DNA of 64,000 nt from Symsagittifera roscoffensis. Taxonomy: Eukaryota > Xenacoelomorpha > Acoela > Convolutidae. A model generated the notes under the pieces. That model was not told the origin of the DNA and made no database searches. It saw nothing but the letters and a program-made list of their open reading frames with translations. The position numbers and the translations under genes were made by a program. How positions within the stretch are numbered: the stretch's first letter is position 1; every line of letters begins with the position of its first letter. Below, one piece after another: positions 62,180-64,000 of the stretch. The stretch is taken from the NCBI RefSeq assembly GCF_963678635.1, contig NC_087062.1, positions 9,222,670 through 9,286,669 of the forward strand, written 5' to 3'.

Positions 62180-62185
62180 TTTAAT
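62180..62185 (-). terminator. Candidate polyadenylation signal of the U1C gene
   Basis: ATTAAA on the minus strand about 160 nt after the stop codon; a common variant signal. Confidence 0.3.
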
Positions 62186-62343
62186 GAAGTGGTGCTTAAT
62201 TATCCTTGTGTACTTGCCTCAAACTATCTGCTTCTATGCTGCTTCAAAAAACAATATGGGAAATAAGAAATTAAATTGTCGAAAACATCACAAAACAACT
62301 AGAAACAATAAATTCAATTTGAGGAGATATATTGAAAGCTGTG

Positions 62344-62889
62344 CTACTCATGATTTCCGGAAGGTGGTTCTTGTTTCAGTGGAGGCCCTTGCTGCATTGG
62401 TGGTCGCATTCCGGGGTGTGGGGGACCGAAGCCGTGCGGCGGAGGACCATGGCCTGGCGGAATTCCTCCGGGAGGTGGATGTCTCATCATCATCGGTGGA
62501 CCCATTCCAGGTGGAACGCCACGTGGAATCATTCCTGGAGGCATTGCTCCTGGGGGTAAGCCACGAGGTGCAAAGTGAGGTGGAGGTCCCATTTGCATTG
62601 GATGTCCCATAGGAGGCATAACAGCACCGGGTGGAACGCCTCTCACTGGTGGCATTTTACCTCGTGCAAGTGACGCAGTTGGTGGCACAGCAGCTCCGCC
62701 GGCAACTTTCGAGTATTGCGCAGTTGTCTGATCAATTAGAGACTGTGCCTTCTCTTCTACCCATTTTTGATAAAAGTAGCGAACATTTTCTTTATGCTTT
62801 CGACCATTGTTATGGGTTTTCCGAACAGATGGAGAGTCATGCGTTAGAAACGTATCACAATAGTCACAAAAATACCGACCTCTTCCCAT
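62344..62889 (-). CDS. SNRPC: U1 small nuclear ribonucleoprotein C
   Basis: U1 snRNP-specific protein that helps the U1 RNA pair with 5' splice sites in the nucleus. A single coding exon of 181 residues. The N-terminus [20 protein letters not shown] is the hallmark U1-C zinc finger with Cys8, Cys11, His26 and His32. GRKHKENV and the AQSLIDQTT helix follow as in other U1C proteins. The C-terminal two thirds is Pro/Gly/Met-rich and disordered, with many PPG-type repeats. The start is the Met at 62889, two residues longer before the first Cys than in human. A clear acceptor (TTTTTCTTACAG, exon start 62897) lies eight bases upstream, so the 5'UTR is spliced, or a few residues could come from an unseen upstream exon. 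The plus-strand open frames over this exon are shadows. Confidence 0.93.
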   Translation of the reverse strand: MGRGRYFCDYCDTFLTHDSPSVRKTHNNGRKHKENVRYFYQKWVEEKAQSLIDQTTAQYSKVAGGAAVPPTASLARGKMPPVRGVPPGAVMPPMGHPMQMGPPPHFAPRGLPPGAMPPGMIPRGVPPGMGPPMMMRHPPPGGIPPGHGPPPHGFGPPHPGMRPPMQQGPPLKQEPPSGNHE

Positions 62890-62897
62890 ATCAAAAC

Positions 62898-64000
62898 CTG
62901 TAAGAAAAACATTTAGAGAAACTACAAGATCTTTAGCGACATTTGGTCATCCAAACAAGTTTTATAGCCGAATGATTTTTGTATCTCGCTCACGAAGCAA
63001 GGCACTCTTCCAAACTCGACCATTGATTCCAATTCTTGAAATGTCATTTTGTTAAAGACAGTTTCAAAAATTTGCTTTTTAAGTCCAGCCAATTCAGGTC
63101 AAATTTATGATAACTGTTAGGCTTTTCCTTCTCAGTTAAAAATGAATAACAGGGCAGCCGTGGTGGCCCTCTATTTCTAACTACTGATTATCATTACACC
63201 AAATTCAACAAACCTGGTCTCTGGGAAAACAGCTTCTTCCTTCTTTTCTCCATCTCCAGTACCAGCTGAGTTCTTTCCTTATTTCCTTATTTTTATCTCT
63301 ATGTTAGAAATCATAGCCGCAAGTTCCCTTTCTCACTCAATCGAACAAGGTCTAACCCCTGAACAGAAAAATATATGTGACATTCGACCAGAATGGCCAA
63401 AATGCAATCTCTGCGGAATTCGAAATTTTAGCAGCGAGCCTTCCGGATTGGTGATTATTAAGAATTAAGAACGTTATTTGAACGATGGGACAAAACGTGA
63501 AGGTTAAAGGATTCGGGAATTGCTAATTTTTAAATTTTCGAAGTGATTACGTAACATTTCTGAGAAACGTCAGAAACGGCCATTTTGGCAAAAAGGTCGA
63601 AGAAAAACAGAATAACGATAGTCGCACTGGCGAAAACAACGAAGATTGTGATAGAAAAACAACAGAGGGAACAGAAAGACGTTCCGAGTTGCAACTATTG
63701 TGTCGCTACAATAGTTGCAAGGCCGTTGCAGATAACGGTGAAGGGTGGAAAACAGCCTTCCGGATTAAGAAGAAGTCAAGATTAGCGAGCTTGATTCAGT
63801 GGATTCGAGAATCCGGAAGGGGTTCGGAACTGAAACTTTTATTCTTTTGTATAGACTTTTAGCTTCTTGTCATGTCCTGATTTGAATTTAATTAACAACT
63901 GGATTCATTTTGATAAGGATGAGAAGCTAGGCGTTGGGGGAAAGGGTTGATCCATCTTCGATGGAGATGATGATTTTTATCTACTGAACAAAAACAATAG
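62898..64000. other. Upstream flank of the U1C gene
   Basis: This should contain the U1C first exon and promoter, neither of which I can point to. It holds a perfect 13-bp stem hairpin at 63689-63720 and repeated CCTTCCGGATT words (about 63439 and 63758, reverse complement at 63808). No coding region is supported. The plus-strand frame at 63585-63785 has no recognisable features. Confidence 0.45.
63689..63720. repeat. Perfect 13-bp stem-loop
   Basis: TTGCAACTATTGT (63689-63701) and its exact reverse complement (63708-63720) around a 6-nt loop, preceded by GACGTTCCGAG, which resembles the flank of the GTTCCG stem-loop repeats. Confidence 0.8.

Larger units (their letters stand above)
60915..62343. 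other. Intergenic: repeat fragments
   Basis: Contains a SINE body fragment (about 61010-61090), a family A copy (about 61480-61780) and an isolated tail hairpin (62069-62097). A duplicated phrase GGGGGGACTGGAAAAGAGCC-like occurs at about 62007 and 22931. The 3'UTR of the U1C gene lies at the right end. No gene is seen. Confidence 0.5.

Noticed and set aside
62184-62903. Plus-strand open frames over the U1C exon
   Set aside because: They are antisense shadows of the Pro/Gly/Met-rich coding sequence.

Overview
The window is nuclear DNA from an animal. It is AT-rich, and its genes are interrupted by GT-AG introns. Coding exons are visibly more GC-rich than the surrounding DNA, and intergenic and intronic sequence is packed with mobile-element debris. 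The recognisable host genes (HINT-type histidine triad hydrolase, an Arf-family GTPase, a two-EF-hand protein, U1 snRNP protein C and a complex I NDUFV3-like subunit) point to a metazoan. I cannot place it more precisely from sequence alone. Exon joins were made by reading splice sites and codon phase by eye.

Layout. 0.9-3.5 kb: two exons of an unrecognised minus-strand gene. 4.7-6.2 kb: a complete three-exon HINT gene (minus), with three adjacent foldback palindromes in its second intron. 10.5-28.4 kb: a three-exon Arf-like GTPase gene (minus). Its 13.5-kb first intron holds a complete three-exon EF-hand gene on the opposite strand (19.3-21.9 kb). 28.4-37.1 kb: intergenic repeats, including a degenerate minisatellite. 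37.1-49.6 kb: a 5.25-kb tandem duplication, each copy with an intact two-exon NDUFV3-like gene (minus), followed by further partial copies of the same repeat. 50.4-58.1 kb: a decayed Helitron (N-terminal region, HUH Rep and Pif1-type helicase), itself partly duplicated and interrupted by another copy of the repeat. 59.56-60.91 kb: an element with terminal inverted repeats and 9-bp target duplications that contains a 5'-truncated LINE reverse transcriptase. 62.3-62.9 kb: the U1 snRNP C gene (minus).

The repeat background has several layers: tRNA-derived SINE heads; a dispersed family of about 0.5 kb with hairpins that differ between copies by compensatory changes; foldback elements; hAT-like ends; a 155-165-bp satellite-like unit; and a short stem-loop family with a fixed flank.

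The most unusual items are the two perfect hairpins at 5020-5221, which have different stems but an identical 26-nt loop exactly 100 bp apart; the Mutator-like element carrying a LINE fragment; the linked amplification of a complex I gene with Helitron-associated sequence; and the compensatory hairpin changes in the dispersed repeats. The host genes are unrelated housekeeping functions and do not form a pathway.
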